Shown piece by piece: positions 1-12,108 of a stretch of 64,000 nucleotides of DNA (its first letter is position 1; every line of letters begins with the position of its first letter). The notes under the pieces were generated by a model. That model made no database searches. It was not told where the DNA came from and saw only the letters and a list, made by a program, of their open reading frames with translations. Source of the stretch: Atriophallophorus winterbourni (taxonomy: Eukaryota; Platyhelminthes; Trematoda; Plagiorchiida; Microphallidae); NCBI GenBank assembly GCA_013407085.1, contig JACCGJ010000589.1, forward strand, positions 52,116 through 116,115, read 5' to 3'. The position numbers were made by a program, and so were the translations under genes.

Positions 1-130
1 TGCAGGCCAGGAGCTGGACTTGGTTGTCATAAGCTATATGAGACGCGTGCCTTGGGAGCATTTTTGGAATTGGTATCTTATCCCCAAAACCGCCCCAGCC
101 GTAGAAACCTTGGAACCTTGCTAAACTTGG
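1..130 (-). mobile_element. RTE-like LINE 5' leader fragment
   Basis: It matches 48,739-48,862 closely and the region 32,265-32,391 more loosely. The last of these is the 5' end of the nearly complete RTE element on the minus strand. Shared landmarks are the GAGCTGGACTTGG block and the CCCCAAAACCGCCCCAGCCG block. The window edge cuts the copy. It contains no ORF. Confidence 0.6.
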
Positions 131-640
131 ACATTTTACTGTCGTATGTACATCCAAATCCGTCACTGAAACTATCCACACTTCCGCATATGAAAAACAC
201 ACTCGCCATGACGGATTACTCAGTAATATAAAGGGATATCGAGTGCGTTCCCTATGACACCTACACTTGAACATGGCTTACCTTTTTGACGAAAAGTTCA
301 ATAGTGCTAAATGACTGAGATTAATATACCCCAGAGGAATAATAATTTTTCCACAAAATGCAAAAATTCAATCAGTGATGCTAAAATACTTCAAAACATG
401 ATTAATTAATTTCCGTTTCTAATTTCCATTAATGATACAGCTTGCCATTAATTATGAACCTCGAATTTTAGGGTTTCATTCAAACATTATAGCTACTGGC
501 AAAAGGCAGTAGTATATATAATTGTGAAAATCATAGACGCCACGATGTCATTATTTGGGCCAGGCCCCCAGGAAAGCATGTTGAACAGTTGAGTTTGATC
601 ATAGTTCACATGAACTCACAACACAGTAGGGTGTAGAAAT
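131..640. other. Intergenic stretch, no gene seen
   Basis: AT-rich sequence shared with 48,863-49,350. I found no ORF with family resemblance, no tRNA-like fold and no obvious repeat structure. It separates the RTE leader fragment from the LINE endonuclease remnant. Confidence 0.6.
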
Positions 641-3240
641 GTGAGCTCTCTTTTCAAAAACATAAGATCCGGCGGTGGTGTAGCAGTCTACTTTCATGAA
701 CGTTTAGCCCAGTGTAACGTAATAGATCATCATGACCTCAGCCTTCCTGATACGATCTGGTTTTCAGTAAGTTTAGTGAATGACGACCGGCATCATTTAC
801 CGCTGGACATCATCTAAAACCTCTTTTAATGATAACCTAATCGAATCCTTGCAATACATCATTATGGGCGATTTTAAAATCCCGCTTCTGTTTTCAAGAA
901 TCGAACATAAATTCAAGGAGGTTATCAAAATTGCTTCATTGCAAACCACGGTGATCAGCGAACTCGCAGACAAGGTCTTGACCAACATTCCACCATTGAA
1001 CTTGTCTTAACAATTAAGGCAATTGTTGTATAGGATATTAAATACCTGGCACCACTGGAGAGAGTGACCACGCAAGCACTTCTTTTATTATGTATGTAGT
1101 GCAAAAGATTGAGCGACAAGACAATGCTCTTCAAGAAAATACAACTAAAATCCTTAAATATCAGTCTTCACAATGCAAATACTCATGAATATGATTTCAC
1201 AGATTGTGGCTCATATTACAATACATTTCTCCATTATCTGAATTCGAATATTTACAGAAACCCTATTTTTATATCACGCAAATGCAACTACAACTACCAG
1301 TTCTTTATCCGCAGTAGATCTAAGAAATAGTTAGTTAAAAAAGAGTCATGGGTGACTTTTTAGAATTTTGGTTCGGAAGCAACTTGGAAGCTATTCTGTA
1401 AGATACGGAATCACATCACTACTCTTGTAAGAAATGATCGCATGCTGTTCCATTGGAACTTGCTCAAAAGAATGGAAAAGAATCCTAAGCTTCTCTACAA
1501 GATAGTAAATAAGCGATTAAGTATCAAACCAGGCGTATTCTCCGTATAAGCCCCGAATGGATTGACTCAATCTGCCCAAGATACTGCCGATGCTTAACCA
1601 CGTCTTACTCACTTGTCTTCAATCCTAAGCGTTGTATCCCATATTAAGTTTTACCATATTCGCCTCGTTTGGAATTATTAAGTGAAAGGACTGTTAATGA
1701 ATATATGCTTTGGTTGGATCTTTGTCAACTGAACGAAAAGAAGTCCACTGGAGAAGGAAAAATCACCCCAGCCATACTTCGCAGGCATCGCATTGCTTTG
1801 ACTGCTCCTCTCATTTGCATATTCTATCGCAGCCTAAATGAATGAAAATACGACGGCAATTGAAAGCAGGGATGATAACTCCTATATATGAAGATAGTAG
1901 GTGTTCAGACGCAGCAAAATATAGACCGGTAACACTAATTCCGGTGAACTCTAAATTAATTGAACGCATTGTGACTGCGTGAATAAGAGAACATTTTGAA
2001 TACCAAAATATTTTGACTGCAGAACAACACGATTTTCGAAAAAATCGTTGCTGTTTATCCAACCTTACTACAATGTTCGTGGAATGGACCAAGGCACTAG
2101 ATTTTTATAATTTTTTATACGTATATCCTATGGTATTGTACAGCAATTTGCTTTTTTAACCATAAATCTTGAATCTTGAATCTTGAATCTTGAATCATGA
2201 AGGTAAGGCTGTACATGCTTGCTACATATACATTTCCAAATCTTTTGATGGAGTCAACCATGACATTTTAATAAAAAGCTCGAGGCTTATGAATTAACGG
2301 GAATGCTGCTGAATTGCATAAAGAATTATCTTACTGATAGACTCGTCCAAGTTTGCGTTGGCAGCACCATCTCTAGAAGAATAGACTTCACGAGTGGAGT
2401 TCAATAAGACTCGATTCTTGGACCTATTCTAATCTTGTTTTACATGAACGATATAGTAGAGGATATTCGATGTAATCTGAGACGTTTTGCTGATGTTATT
2501 AAAATATGGAAACGTGTCAGGTCTGTTAATGACTCTATGTCATTACAACTGGATCTATGCACCTTATTTTCAAATGAGTTACCATTTAACCGTGCGAATT
2601 ATAGAATTCTGTGGCTTGGAAAATCTCTGCAACACACGTATCAGCTTGACACACAAGAACTCGTCTGGACCACAGCAGAAAAAAACATCGCTATCTGGGT
2701 GTTGTTTAACCTTTGGCATTGACATCATTGCCAGACAGTGTACAACACAGCCTGCGTAACTTGAGTCTTCTAAGAAGGATATTCAGGGATATTCCATCCA
2801 AGCCTGGGCACCATGGCTGAGAAAGGATATCGAAATACTTGACAGGATTTATCATCGTGCGACGAGGATGGTGTCCCGTTACAGAAATTTTCCTTTCAAA
2901 GAGCGAATCTCAAAACTAAATCTATATGATTTTACCCAAAGACAGATTCGGAGTGACCACCTATAGGCATTCGAAATCTGTCATACTTAGAACCATCCCC
3001 TTAAACATTTGCTAAAGCCAAGTTGTTGTTATATTTTGCCACTTTTTGACGTGAACCGTTTGAGAGAGAAACCAAGGAGCTGGATGTGCTAATCAGCTAT
3101 CTGCTGCTTGCCAACGATGCAACCAATATTGCAAACTCACGAGATCATACCTGGTTGCTTAATGATGGTTTTTGTTCGAATACAAAACTTTCGGCTGAAA
3201 AAGAACATGAATATGTCTAAATTCCTTTGTCAATGCACTG
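640..3240 (+). pseudogene. Decayed CR1/Jockey-like LINE ORF2, block A
   Basis: Pieces of an endonuclease-reverse transcriptase lie in order but in shifting frames. Near 660-830 is the endonuclease motif GGGVAVYFHERL and then GIIYRW. Near 866 is MGDFKIP, equivalent to the GDFN motif. Near 1,735-2,095 comes the RT start (KITPAILRRH, KYRPVTLIPV, AEQHDFRKNRC). Near 2,440-2,560 is a degenerate motif C region. Near 2,840-2,960 is the C-terminal DRIYHRAT and KLNLYDFT. The intact relative is at 53,886-57,834. Many stops and frameshifts mean it cannot be functional. A 95-bp insertion at 2,102 splits the RT. Confidence 0.85.
2102..2196 (+). mobile_element. 5'-truncated LINE insertion ending in (TCTTGAA)n
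   Basis: Block B reads CTAGATGAAGG without interruption near 50,840. Block A has 95 bp between CTAGA and TGAAGG. The insert resembles the last ~100 bp of the LINE at 53,886-57,834: an ATAATTTTTTATAC tract, then ACCATAAATCTTGAATC. It ends in four 7-bp TCTTGAA units. CR1-type LINEs are known to end in short tandem repeats and to insert as severely 5'-truncated copies. Any target duplication is only 1-2 bp. Confidence 0.8.
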
Positions 3241-3589
3241 TATCCACCCCAAACATTACTGTTTAAAGATGTCAAATTGTATCAGTAAATCATTTAATAT
3301 ACATATTGATTCAACTGTTCTAGATTCAAGATTCGAGACTTATGGTGAAGAAAGCAATCAGATGTACAATTCCATGGGAGAAAGTTATTGAATTCGAACA
3401 AATCGTTACTTTAATGCTTTTGTCCATGTGCTTCAAATGTGGACCAAAAGTAATTTCAAATGTGACACGGAGTGAGTAAATTTCGACCGGAAATATTTGT
3501 TTTGGTAATTTGCTTTTCGAAATATGTTTGTATAAGTAGAAATCACTAAGGGATTTCAATGAACTGGGGCCAACGCAGTATTATTTTAC

Positions 3590-4290
3590 TTAAAAGATCA
3601 AAATTGTTTGAATAACATTCCATTTGATGACGAAAAGTTTTTGCCGGTAAACTGTTCCACAAAAGCATACACGTACTACGTTAAAATTAGGGCGAGCGTT
3701 AAATCGGGAATGTGGGATTTGAACGGTTAAGTTGTGACTGCGGGTCGGGAGATTGGAACCGATTTTCAAGAGGTGTCCTTGTGTCTATGATCTCGTAAGT
3801 TTTATTCCGTATATCAGGATTAGGTTAGCATGGATTAGCCTGCGCTCCAGAGTGCACAATGAAAATCCAGTCAGTCGCCTCTAAAATGGTATATTATAAT
3901 ATACATTTATCATTGTGTTTGCCTAATGATAAAGCCATTCGAGGGACGATATATATTCACTCATCCATAGTGTCCAAGCTCGTACTATGTAGTCAACAAC
4001 TGGATGTAGGCATGTATTGAGTACATTTGACAATGAATGCGGTGGGTAACTTCCGAAAATTTGTCTGGTTAAGCCGAGTACGTTGCATGCACGCTTATAG
4101 ACGGCCTCGAACTGCAGAATCTTTTTCAAATTTCCGCACACCCAAATAAAGAGATCTTTCTGCGATATACTACACTCAAGCGTATGACTACCTAGTATGT
4201 ATAATAATAAGATTGGTTTATCAACTTGCAACATTTTGCAATTGAAAAATTTGAAGAGCAGTGTGTTTTGAACTGACCACTGGTGCACGT
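3590..4290 (-). pseudogene. CR1-like LINE RT C-terminal fragment, block A
   Basis: Minus-strand reading from about 4,288 down gives LQVDKPILLLYILGSHTLE, a degenerate ISQKDLFIWVCGNLKK (the DLGVW region after the RT fingers), YKRACNVLGLTRQIF and PPHSLSNVLNTCLHP. This is the post-catalytic part of a CR1-like RT. The C-terminal tail with the FCGTVY region follows near 3,620-3,760. It is truncated and lacks the catalytic core. The block B counterpart is 52,330-52,951. Confidence 0.8.
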
Positions 4291-4329
4291 TATTTAGTTA
4301 TGCTTGTAAAACTAAGCAATTTCAGCAAT

Positions 4330-4830
4330 GTAATGGAAAATATTCGTGAGCGATCGGTGATTCATAATCATGAAAAAAGAATGTTTGTAATGAATCGGTG
4401 AGAGTAGTTTATTGGTAAAGTTCTGACTCAGATGCTTCGTAAGACAAGGGTGTAAGTACGAAAAGCTATCAAGCTTAAATTTTATTCACCTGACCGAACC
4501 TAAGCTTGTTAAGAATTACACGCTATAGGATGTGTTCGGTGCGCGTTCAATATCAACTGATGCGAGGTTATCAATGTCCTACTCCTCGCTTCTCAGAACG
4601 ACACATCGGAGTGAAAACACATCGGTTACGCGGTATCGGGTAATTCATTCAATGTGGTTATAAAGAAAAATGTCATCTATCAACTCACTGAATGTGTGTT
4701 CAAAGATGTGTTTTGGGTGAAAGTTTAAGCTCTGCTGATTCTGTAAATTGAAATTGCTTAAAACAAAAAAATCCACCAATGAATCTCTAATTAACCATCC
4801 GAATGCTGTCGAGTAGGGTCTGATTTTAAG
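4330..4830 (-). mobile_element. Penelope-like element 3' fragment, block A
   Basis: The reverse complement matches the 3' part of the Penelope-like elements at 21,480-21,950 and 28,330-28,830. It includes a SVDIERA-like stretch, the ACGAAGC...GAGTCAGAA hairpin segment (4,411-4,446) and CCAATAAACTACTCTCACCG. The upstream part near 4,600-4,800 also matches 10,950-11,165 in the opposite orientation. It has no intact frame. Confidence 0.7.
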
Positions 4831-5127
4831 TTTGCTGTTTAGATCACGGACAATATACTACTCCCAAAACACAGTCTTCACGGTTAGCTAATCGGACTGA
4901 CCACCAGAGTGTATCTCGTAGCCCGATGTCTGGATCGGTAATCTAATGGAGTAGAAGGTTTTAGCTATAGTGCAAATCTCCTCCTCCTTCTCTCGTATCA
5001 CGGTCATGGCGAATAAGTGATATGCCTGCTAACTCTAGTTCACTATTTATTTTGCGATTCTGTATCGACGTTTCGGTTTCTGCGATGATGTCTGATAAAA
5101 ATTTTGAAAAAACTGCACGCAGTTTAA
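4831..5127. other. Intergenic stretch, no gene seen
   Basis: Shared with 53,541-53,843 at roughly 90% identity. I recognise no coding, tRNA or repeat structure in it. Confidence 0.5.
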
Positions 5128-5490
5128 CGATTTAACTCCGCCAAGGACGGTCCCAAGCCCGTCTGAGAAAGGAGGAGGGTTGAACTTAGGGCTAGCAACC
5201 ATATTCCGTAAAACCTACATTGCTACGGAAACGATGACAACAGATCCGTGGTTCGGTCATGTCTGGATGGATCCCAGTTAGCATACGAAGGTAGCCATTC
5301 ACTGGCGTACGCAAGGTAAACGAAAAAGGAGACGGCCCAAGGAAACTTGTCGCAGAACGTTGGAACACGAACTACATGCACAAGGATTCACGGTGCAGAC
5401 GGCAACGGAAGGAGCGATAGACCGGAACCACTGGCGTGAAGTTGTCTTCGCTTCATGTGCCACCCGGCGCGGAGAGGACTGAGTGAGTGT
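5128..5490 (+). mobile_element. RTE-like LINE C-terminal fragment inserted in block A
   Basis: This segment is absent at the equivalent site in block B (~53,843). The right end reads GKRKRRRPKETCRRTLEHEL and then HWREVVFASCATRRGED followed by a stop at 5,480. That is the typical extreme C-terminus of RTE-like LINE proteins. Flanks share an ACGATTTA / ACCGATTTA octamer-like repeat (about 5,124-5,131 and 5,491-5,499), consistent with an 8-10 bp target duplication with one mismatch. It is 5'-truncated and not functional. Confidence 0.75.
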
Positions 5491-5589
5491 GTTCACCGAT
5501 TTATTTGCCAAGAAATTGTGAGTTGGTGTAGAGCCAATTAAAAGTGTTTTTTCTCAACAAGGATGGAGAGTGGGTAATAAGGGCTAGCG

Positions 5590-8110
5590 GAGTGCAGAAT
5601 ATCTGATAGGTCCTGCAATCTACCGTCTTTACACCTTAATTCATGTGACACCCAAAGTTTTTCAGCCTACAGCGACAAAGAAACAGTTCATCACTTGGAA
5701 TAAAAATATACTATCTGTAGCGCAGCAAGGTTTATCTAAATCTCGCTTATGTTTGAGAAAATTGTTTGCTGTTTCAAACGACTGGACCTGTGTTGTTGAC
5801 GAAGAATCTATCTTCCATGATTGCTATCTGGATAAGTCTAAAGATCCTGAGGGGGGTGGTCACTTTCGAATAATACAAAAGTAGAAGCAGATAGGTTTCA
5901 GCAAACAGCTACTACATCAACTTACATTATTAACCTACCAGAGACTCTTTTTGATGATGATATTTAAATATGGACGCGAATGATATCAACTGCGGACTGT
6001 TAACAGCTGGAAAGTGAATAAGATGCATTCTATGAATGGTCGGTACGGAATAATATGCCATTCATTTTCCAAAAACGCAAGGTGTTGAAGATTGGTAATC
6101 TATTCCAAAACCAATATCACTCTGGGCAGACTATTTCAAGCTTGCCCAAGTCGGAAAGTGATAGTGGCTTCTGTGTGTGCGGCAGCCTAAATTACAGTGT
6201 CCATTGTGAGGTCATCTAAAGAGCGATTTCAAGCATCTAGGTTTGCAGCGGAGGAGTTTCAGAAACTTTGCTCTGATTCTGATCGCCTCACAGTCTCGTA
6301 TTTGGTATGAACCTAGGAAGAACAATCTGTCGAACTGGTGTTGCGGGGTTTGAGCCACCATTCCCTACTTGTGTTCGACTACGTAAGCAGTTCTCCGCAA
6401 TTGGTTGCTGTTAATGGGTAGCTCGCCTGGTCGATAAATTAACACTGAGGGAAACTCTTGCAGATTTAGCATCAGTAGGCTGATCAAATTATACCCGTCT
6501 TGTAATTGAACGAAAAAGGTGAACTTACTGAAATTAAAGATTGCGTAAATCGTTTTCGCCAGTGCAGCATGGATTTCGATATCATCGACTTTGTCTTGTA
6601 AATCTCCTCATTGCGTTAGACGACTGGACGATGAAGTTGGATAGATATTCTTGCATTAACGTTTGCTACCTAGACATTTGAAAAGCTTTTGACACAGTCA
6701 ATCACCTTTTTCTTCTTTAAAAACTGGTAGTTTCGGGAATATGCGAACCATATCTCTCAAGGTTGTGCGACTACCTGTCAGATCGCCAGAGTTAAATGAA
6801 CGGAGTGCTACCACAAAAGTTCAAACCACCATCGGAGACCAGCGCGGATCCATCATAGGCCTGCTCCATTTTCCTAATTTACATAAACATTTAAGCCAAA
6901 ATGGTAATGTTGGAAGATGATATGAAAATTTGGACACCAATCAGTTCTGCAGATGATTGTGAGAAGCAGCAAATAGATTTGGACAACATGTCAAATTGAG
7001 CGGCTATGAATGATATGACATTCAACTTACGGAAAAGTATGATCATCCACCTTGGCAAGAATGTTCCTTCGACATATCGATTAGGATGTGGCGAATTGAC
7101 ATTGATCTATTTGTAACAAGATTATGGAGTTTGGATTAGTGGAAACCTAAATGAGCACGTTTCACGGCCAGGATATATGAACAGGCCAACAAATGTTCGG
7201 GTATCTTTCGAAGAATATTTGGTAGGTTCTCACTGGTAACGTTACCAAGGATAATGAACGTCTACGACTGAGTATGCGATTACGGCCTGAGATTCTTGTC
7301 TGCGAAACGATATTGCTTTTTTTGATAAAATCTATCACAGAGCAACAAAGTTAGTTGTGGATATTCGCAATTTTTCTTACACCAAAATTTTGCGACGCCT
7401 GGGTCTATATAACTTAACCAGAAGGAATATAGTGCGCCATATTCTTCTTATCTGAGAATTGTCTTTAACTGAAGACATCCACCAATACACCTGATTAAAT
7501 AGTTGTGGTGTGAAAGTCTTTATGCATCCCAAGTTCTCGATTTTTATGGGTGCCTTTTATTGCGTTCGTGATATATCTATTCTGAAATCCCTACTTCAGT
7601 ATTTGCTGAACCCTACATACCTAGCGATATTTTGAGCGATATTGGACTATTATATGCAATTAAACATAGTGCATGCTTGCAAAGTGCAGAATATCTAATC
7701 TTTCCTGTAATCTACCGCATTTTTACTTTAGATCTTATGACACAAAATTTTCGAGCGGACAGTGACAAAGAAACAGTTCACCACTTGGAATCAGAAATAT
7801 ACTATCTGTATCAAAGTAAGGTTTTTCTAAATCTCGCCAGTGTTTTAGAAACTTGTTTACGGTTTCAAACGACTGGACCTATGTTGTTGACGAATGATCG
7901 TGATTCCATAATTGCTGTCGGGATAAGTCTACATATTCTGAGGGTGTTGATGACTTTCGACTAATATGAAGGGTAAGCAGATAGGTATCAGTAAACAGCT
8001 ACTATATCAACTAACATCAACGACCTAACAGATACGCTCTCTGTTAATGATATTAAAATTTGGAAGTGGATGATATCAACTGCGTACTGTGTACAACTGT
8101 AAGTTCTGAA
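5590..8110 (+). pseudogene. Nested decayed CR1-like LINE copies, block A
   Basis: RT pieces in broken frames. 5,645-5,884 reads ATKKQFITWNKNILSVAQQG, equivalent to the HLESQNILSVAQHG region, then NDWTCVVD and CYLDKSKD. 6,630-7,470 holds a second, different copy: NVCYLDI, KAFDTVNH, DMKIWTPISSADD, GVWISGNLNEH, IYHRATKLVVDI and LGLYNLTRRN. 7,632-8,100 returns to sequence like the first copy. The order suggests one LINE inserted into another. Every frame has stops. The block B counterpart is 57,850-60,400. Confidence 0.75.
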
Positions 8111-8114
8111 CCCT

Positions 8115-9690
8115 ACTTGCGTGGCGATAATTAAAGCGATATTTGACTATTATATGCAAACGAGCATAGTTCGTGAGCTAGAAGATAAGGACTAAGTTGA
8201 TTTTATACTTATACATGAATTTTGAGCATTTACAAAAAATTCACCAAATTAATATTTCCCGACATCACGTTACAAATTGTCGACTGTACTATGTTTCTTG
8301 TCCGTCTTGGCTGGTAAATTCCACATATGATCAAGTTTATTAGCTAATGCCGTAACTAAACTTTTTGTGACAAACATTTAACAGCTATTTCCCGCATCTC
8401 ATAATTAGTTCAAAATTGCACATTCAAAATTGGCTTCAGTTGTTACGAAAACATTATGCATTTTGCCCAAAGGCAGCGTTAACATTTAACGAAAAATGCG
8501 GAACAATGAGTGGAGAAATTAAATTTATGCACAGCCGATTTAAATACCCATATTTCATATACTGCACTCGTTACAAACTATAGTTTTTCACATTCCCGTT
8601 CATAACCTAATCCTCTGGTGTGGTAAAGTATTAACGTTTTCTACACAATCCTTGAATATTTGAATCCTTGAACATCTAAAGAGTCCAAACGGGAATAAAC
8701 ATAAAAACATAACGAAGTTAAGTTGACATGATACGGGTGTCATTGATGGGAAAGCGGACGACTTGTTAGAACACAAAAGAAGTTGAATGAATGAGTAGAG
8801 GGTTAACACTATGTCATCATCCTTGTTGCTCACTAATCATGTGCCATTACAGGTATTCCTTGTTGCTCAATACGAGAAGTGCACTCACACACAACCAGTA
8901 AGTTCACTACAACAACCCATTACTTACACTGTACAAGCGTCACGAGCACTTGGCTATCATGATATCCGATCTCAGAAACCGTATTCCGGAAGACGGACGA
9001 CTGTACAAGCGTTAATAGTTAAGGTGATCAACTATCGGCGACAATTCAAAAGTATGTCACCACCTGTTCCAGCTTTGATCACAATCGGCCACGTATTCGA
9101 TATTACTGACAACGTCAATAAAGTCTCTATAGTGTGAAAGACGTGGGGTTTGTAATAATTTTTCTGTCAGTTTCACCGTTCTGGGCCTGGGTGATCTTAC
9201 CATGTTCTCAAGTTATACATTATTATGGAATTCTCATGGCATTATTTGACCTCAATTTCACTGACAATAACAACCAGGTCATTCATATGAGGTTCACTCT
9301 ATTGTTGTATTGTTATACTATGTTGTCCTCAAATGTGAAATTTAAGGACAATTCATTTAACCGCATGTTTTTCACCAGATAAGTAAAAAACTAAATTCAC
9401 AAATGAAAGTGTGACTTGGTAAGAGGAAAAATCAGCAAGTCTCATTTTCTTTGAGCTCATTCCAATCAATGGAATCAAAATCATATTTCCCAACCCGAAT
9501 AGTCATACTCAACCTCATGACAACGAAATCGTTGTGTGGTAATAAGAGCTTTGCTCAAATTCCACAAAATGTTTGCAACTGAAGGCAATAATCTTTCTGG
9601 GAGACCGTCCTCTGCCACAAATTCAGACAGCGATTTTCAGAAGAAACATTAGAAGAATGATGGATATGGATATTATCTAGCTTAACGTTA
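8115..9690. other. Unassigned sequence with duplicated short ORFs
   Basis: There are open frames at 8,811-9,137 (108 codons) and 9,134-9,382 (82 codons). Both recur almost unchanged at 61,056-61,382 and 61,379-61,627. I recognise no domain, signal peptide or splice structure that makes them convincing. Their conservation is explained by near-identity of the whole flanking DNA, so it does not support coding. Confidence 0.5.
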
Positions 9691-9699
9691 AAGTATCTC

Positions 9700-10830
9700 T
9701 TACCTTTCGTCTTTTGTTGTTGTTGTTGTTGGCCTCATACTGTCGATGCTGTCTATGGATGTACAAAACATTCGCATGTATTTTAAGGTTCAATCGTTTT
9801 TTGAATGACTTATCAGTCCGATTCCGGAGGAAAAATCTCTCCCGGGGCGCTTGCTGTGATAGACAGAACTCGGTTGTTGGGCATCAGTTGAACATCGACG
9901 CCATGATCTCTCTTCAACCAATGCCTCCAATGTAAACGGTCAAGATCAAGTTCTTCCCGACTCGCGGGGTCAATTTCAAATGCTTGAATATCTCTTATCA
10001 GAGTCTATATATCGCAAGCGCGATCTTCTCAATCGTTGACTTCCAGATTTCACCTGCCCATATAGTAGATCATCCTCAATACGCCCATTATTCTTTCTGT
10101 AAGTATAACCAATCCAACGTATGCGGCGCTGTCATAGTAGGGTGAACATGCTCTGTAGAACAGCTTTGAAAGTACTTCAGCATTAGTCATTTTGTCCATC
10201 CATCATATGTTCAAGATACGATTGATACGATACGGATGATTCGTAAGTGGAAATCATTCAGCTTCCGTTCATGTCTTGATTGTTTGATCCAGGTTTTACG
10301 GCGATACAGTAAATCATTTACTACGCAGGCGTTGTATACCCTCACGTTTATCTTTACAGTCAACTTGCGTGTACCTCAAACACGAGAATTTACTAGGGAC
10401 AACATGGCAGCTGCTCTGCCTATCTGTTTATCAATCTCTGTGTCTAGCGAGTGGTCATCCGCAATGGTTGAACCAAGATAAGTGAAACGATGTACTGGTT
10501 TGAGATAATGGTATGCAACAGTGATGTATGGAGTAGACACAATCCCTTGACTAATGAATTGTTGTATTGCTCATGCTGATTGGTAGACTTTTGTATTTGC
10601 ATTTCGACGAAAAACCAAAACATTAACGACTGGAGTTGTTCATGGGATGGAGGGATAATAGCTGCATCGTAGGAAAACAACAGGTCACAGATAATCACAT
10701 CCCGTGCATTGGTTTGTGCTCTCAACCGGTTTAGGTTAAAAAAAGCTTGCCATCACTTCGCTTGCGTAGCTAAATGCCTCTTGTACTCATTCTTAAAGCG
10801 TGCGTCAGAAGCAGAGCAAATAAGATTCTT
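9700..10830 (-). pseudogene. RTE-like LINE RT fragment, block A
   Basis: The minus-strand frame at 10,725-10,640 reads MRAQTNARDVIICDLLFSYDAA and then SHEQLQSLM. It parallels the copy at 44,598-44,962 (AQTKVRDVIIRDLLFAGDAA, SQENLQSLMDCF). This is RT motif C, where the catalytic pair should read ADD; here it is YD. The C-terminal part continues leftward to about 9,700 in broken frames. A short (TTG)5 run lies at 9,716. An almost identical copy is at 61,950-63,075. Confidence 0.75.
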
Positions 10831-10949
10831 TTGTCTTCAATGTTCATGTTGAATGATTTCAGATCTTTAATTTGTTTACAACTTCTGCACATGAAAATTA
10901 CAAGCTGACCCTAAGCCACAGAATTCGCGTGGTAACTTACAGATTAATT

Positions 10950-11165
10950 AGAGAATTTTTAATTTAGGCTACTTCAATTTACAGAATCTACTGAGATGTA
11001 CCATTCACCCCAAATACATCGTCGAACGCACGTTCAGTGATGGACGATATTCCCCTTTGCAAACACGTTGCATTTAATACCCCATACCGTGGAACCGATG
11101 TGTTTTTACTCCTAGATCTCGTTCTGGAAAGCAAGGAACACAACATTGATAACGTTGCTTAGGAA
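10950..11165 (+). repeat. Penelope-associated repeat segment
   Basis: It matches the reverse complement of about 4,590-4,800. Shared landmarks are CTTCAATTTACAGAATC, a TTCACCCmAAAwACATC stretch, ACGCACGTTCAGTGA and ACCGATGTGTTTT. It therefore belongs to the same repeat as the Penelope-like 3' fragments but lies on the opposite strand. No frame is open. The near-identical copy is at 63,195-63,410. Confidence 0.55.
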
Positions 11166-11999
11166 TTTCCACTGGGTCTAAGTAATCAAGTCATTATCCA
11201 ATTTTACAATACGTTTGAAGCTGTAAGAAAAAATAATCCCGTAATACATTTAGACATATCGACATTCTGGCATTAATGATACGCTTAAAACGCGATTAAC
11301 TGCCAACCGGAAACCAGCAATGTACATGCGTCTTGGTTTGGCTAATATCTGATATCAAGAATTTAGTCGAATTGGGCTCAGCATTGGTTCTCAAGAACTA
11401 AACAAAAACCACCGATTTAAACTAAGAAACCGAACTCTTAAGCGGTTATTGGTAAGAAAAATTGCTTAGTGACAGCAACCGCAAACTCAATCCACAGAGA
11501 CCTGGTAAACATTGCCTTTACTGCTGGCAACATTAAGCGAATTTGTTATCCAAGACAAGTTATAATTCCTAGAACGGATATAACGCATGATGGTGAAACG
11601 CATAAGGTGAAACCTGGAGTTTCGTCAGTGAACAAGTAAGCTTGACCAACATAAACTGCATCAAAAACTGCTGAAGCATTAGCCACACATTTTATTCATC
11701 TTTATTCAGCCAGAGAGAAGATGATATGTACATCACAAATCAAACTATTTCAAACACGGTTGCCATGAGTAAAATAAATGTCAGGTCGATACGCGTACTT
11801 CAAATATTATTTATTCTAAAAACCGGAACGTTTTCCCGTCCGCACGGAGTAACCCCGTTCATATTGAAACGATGCGCTAATTAGCTATACAAACCACCCA
11901 CATACCACTTCAAAGAAACGCTGGCCATTGGCGTGATTTCTACCGATAGGTGACGCAAAATCGTTTCAGAACTAAACGAGCTGTGATATTTTAATCACG
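11166..11999. other. Unassigned sequence left of the satellite
   Basis: No ORF or RNA gene recognised. The part up to 11,755 is repeated at 63,411-64,000. The remainder is single copy in the window. Confidence 0.5.
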
Positions 12000-12108
12000 C
12001 AACCTCGTCGCTGTTACTGAAACTTGGTTTCAATCGGGTATGTTTGAAAGCGATTTGTCGATCTCAAACATTATACTGTTACTGAACGATCGTCGACTAA
12101 TATGTGGT
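12000..12108 (+). pseudogene. LINE endonuclease fragment abutting the satellite
   Basis: The sequence parallels 55,041-55,150 of the better LINE: a VTETWFQS-like stretch (GTTACTGAAACTTGGTTTCA), then the NIMLIRNDR-like stretch, and the start of the glycine run. It stops at the GGTGG triplets where the inverted satellite arm begins. The LINE fragment is therefore the sequence next to the left edge of the array. Confidence 0.75.

Larger units (their letters stand above)
1..11755 (+). repeat. Block A of a direct ~12-15 kb duplication
   Basis: The same ordered sequence recurs at 48,739-64,000. Landmarks pair as follows: 1 with 48,739; 660 with 49,400; 3,923 with 52,637; 5,052 with 53,773; 5,590 with 57,864; 8,811 with 61,056. 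Identity is roughly 85-93% by eye up to about 8,690. From there to the window end it is nearly complete, with one short divergent patch near 9,400-9,460. The block holds only decayed retroelements. Copy-specific insertions are listed separately. Confidence 0.9.

Noticed and set aside
8811..9382. Two ORFs conserved between 8.8 kb and 61.0 kb as possible genes
   Set aside because: The entire surrounding 3 kb is equally conserved, including non-coding DNA, so frame conservation carries no information.
9713..9735. (TTG)n run as a microsatellite of note
   Set aside because: Only about five units, identical in both blocks; nothing unusual for this kind of DNA.
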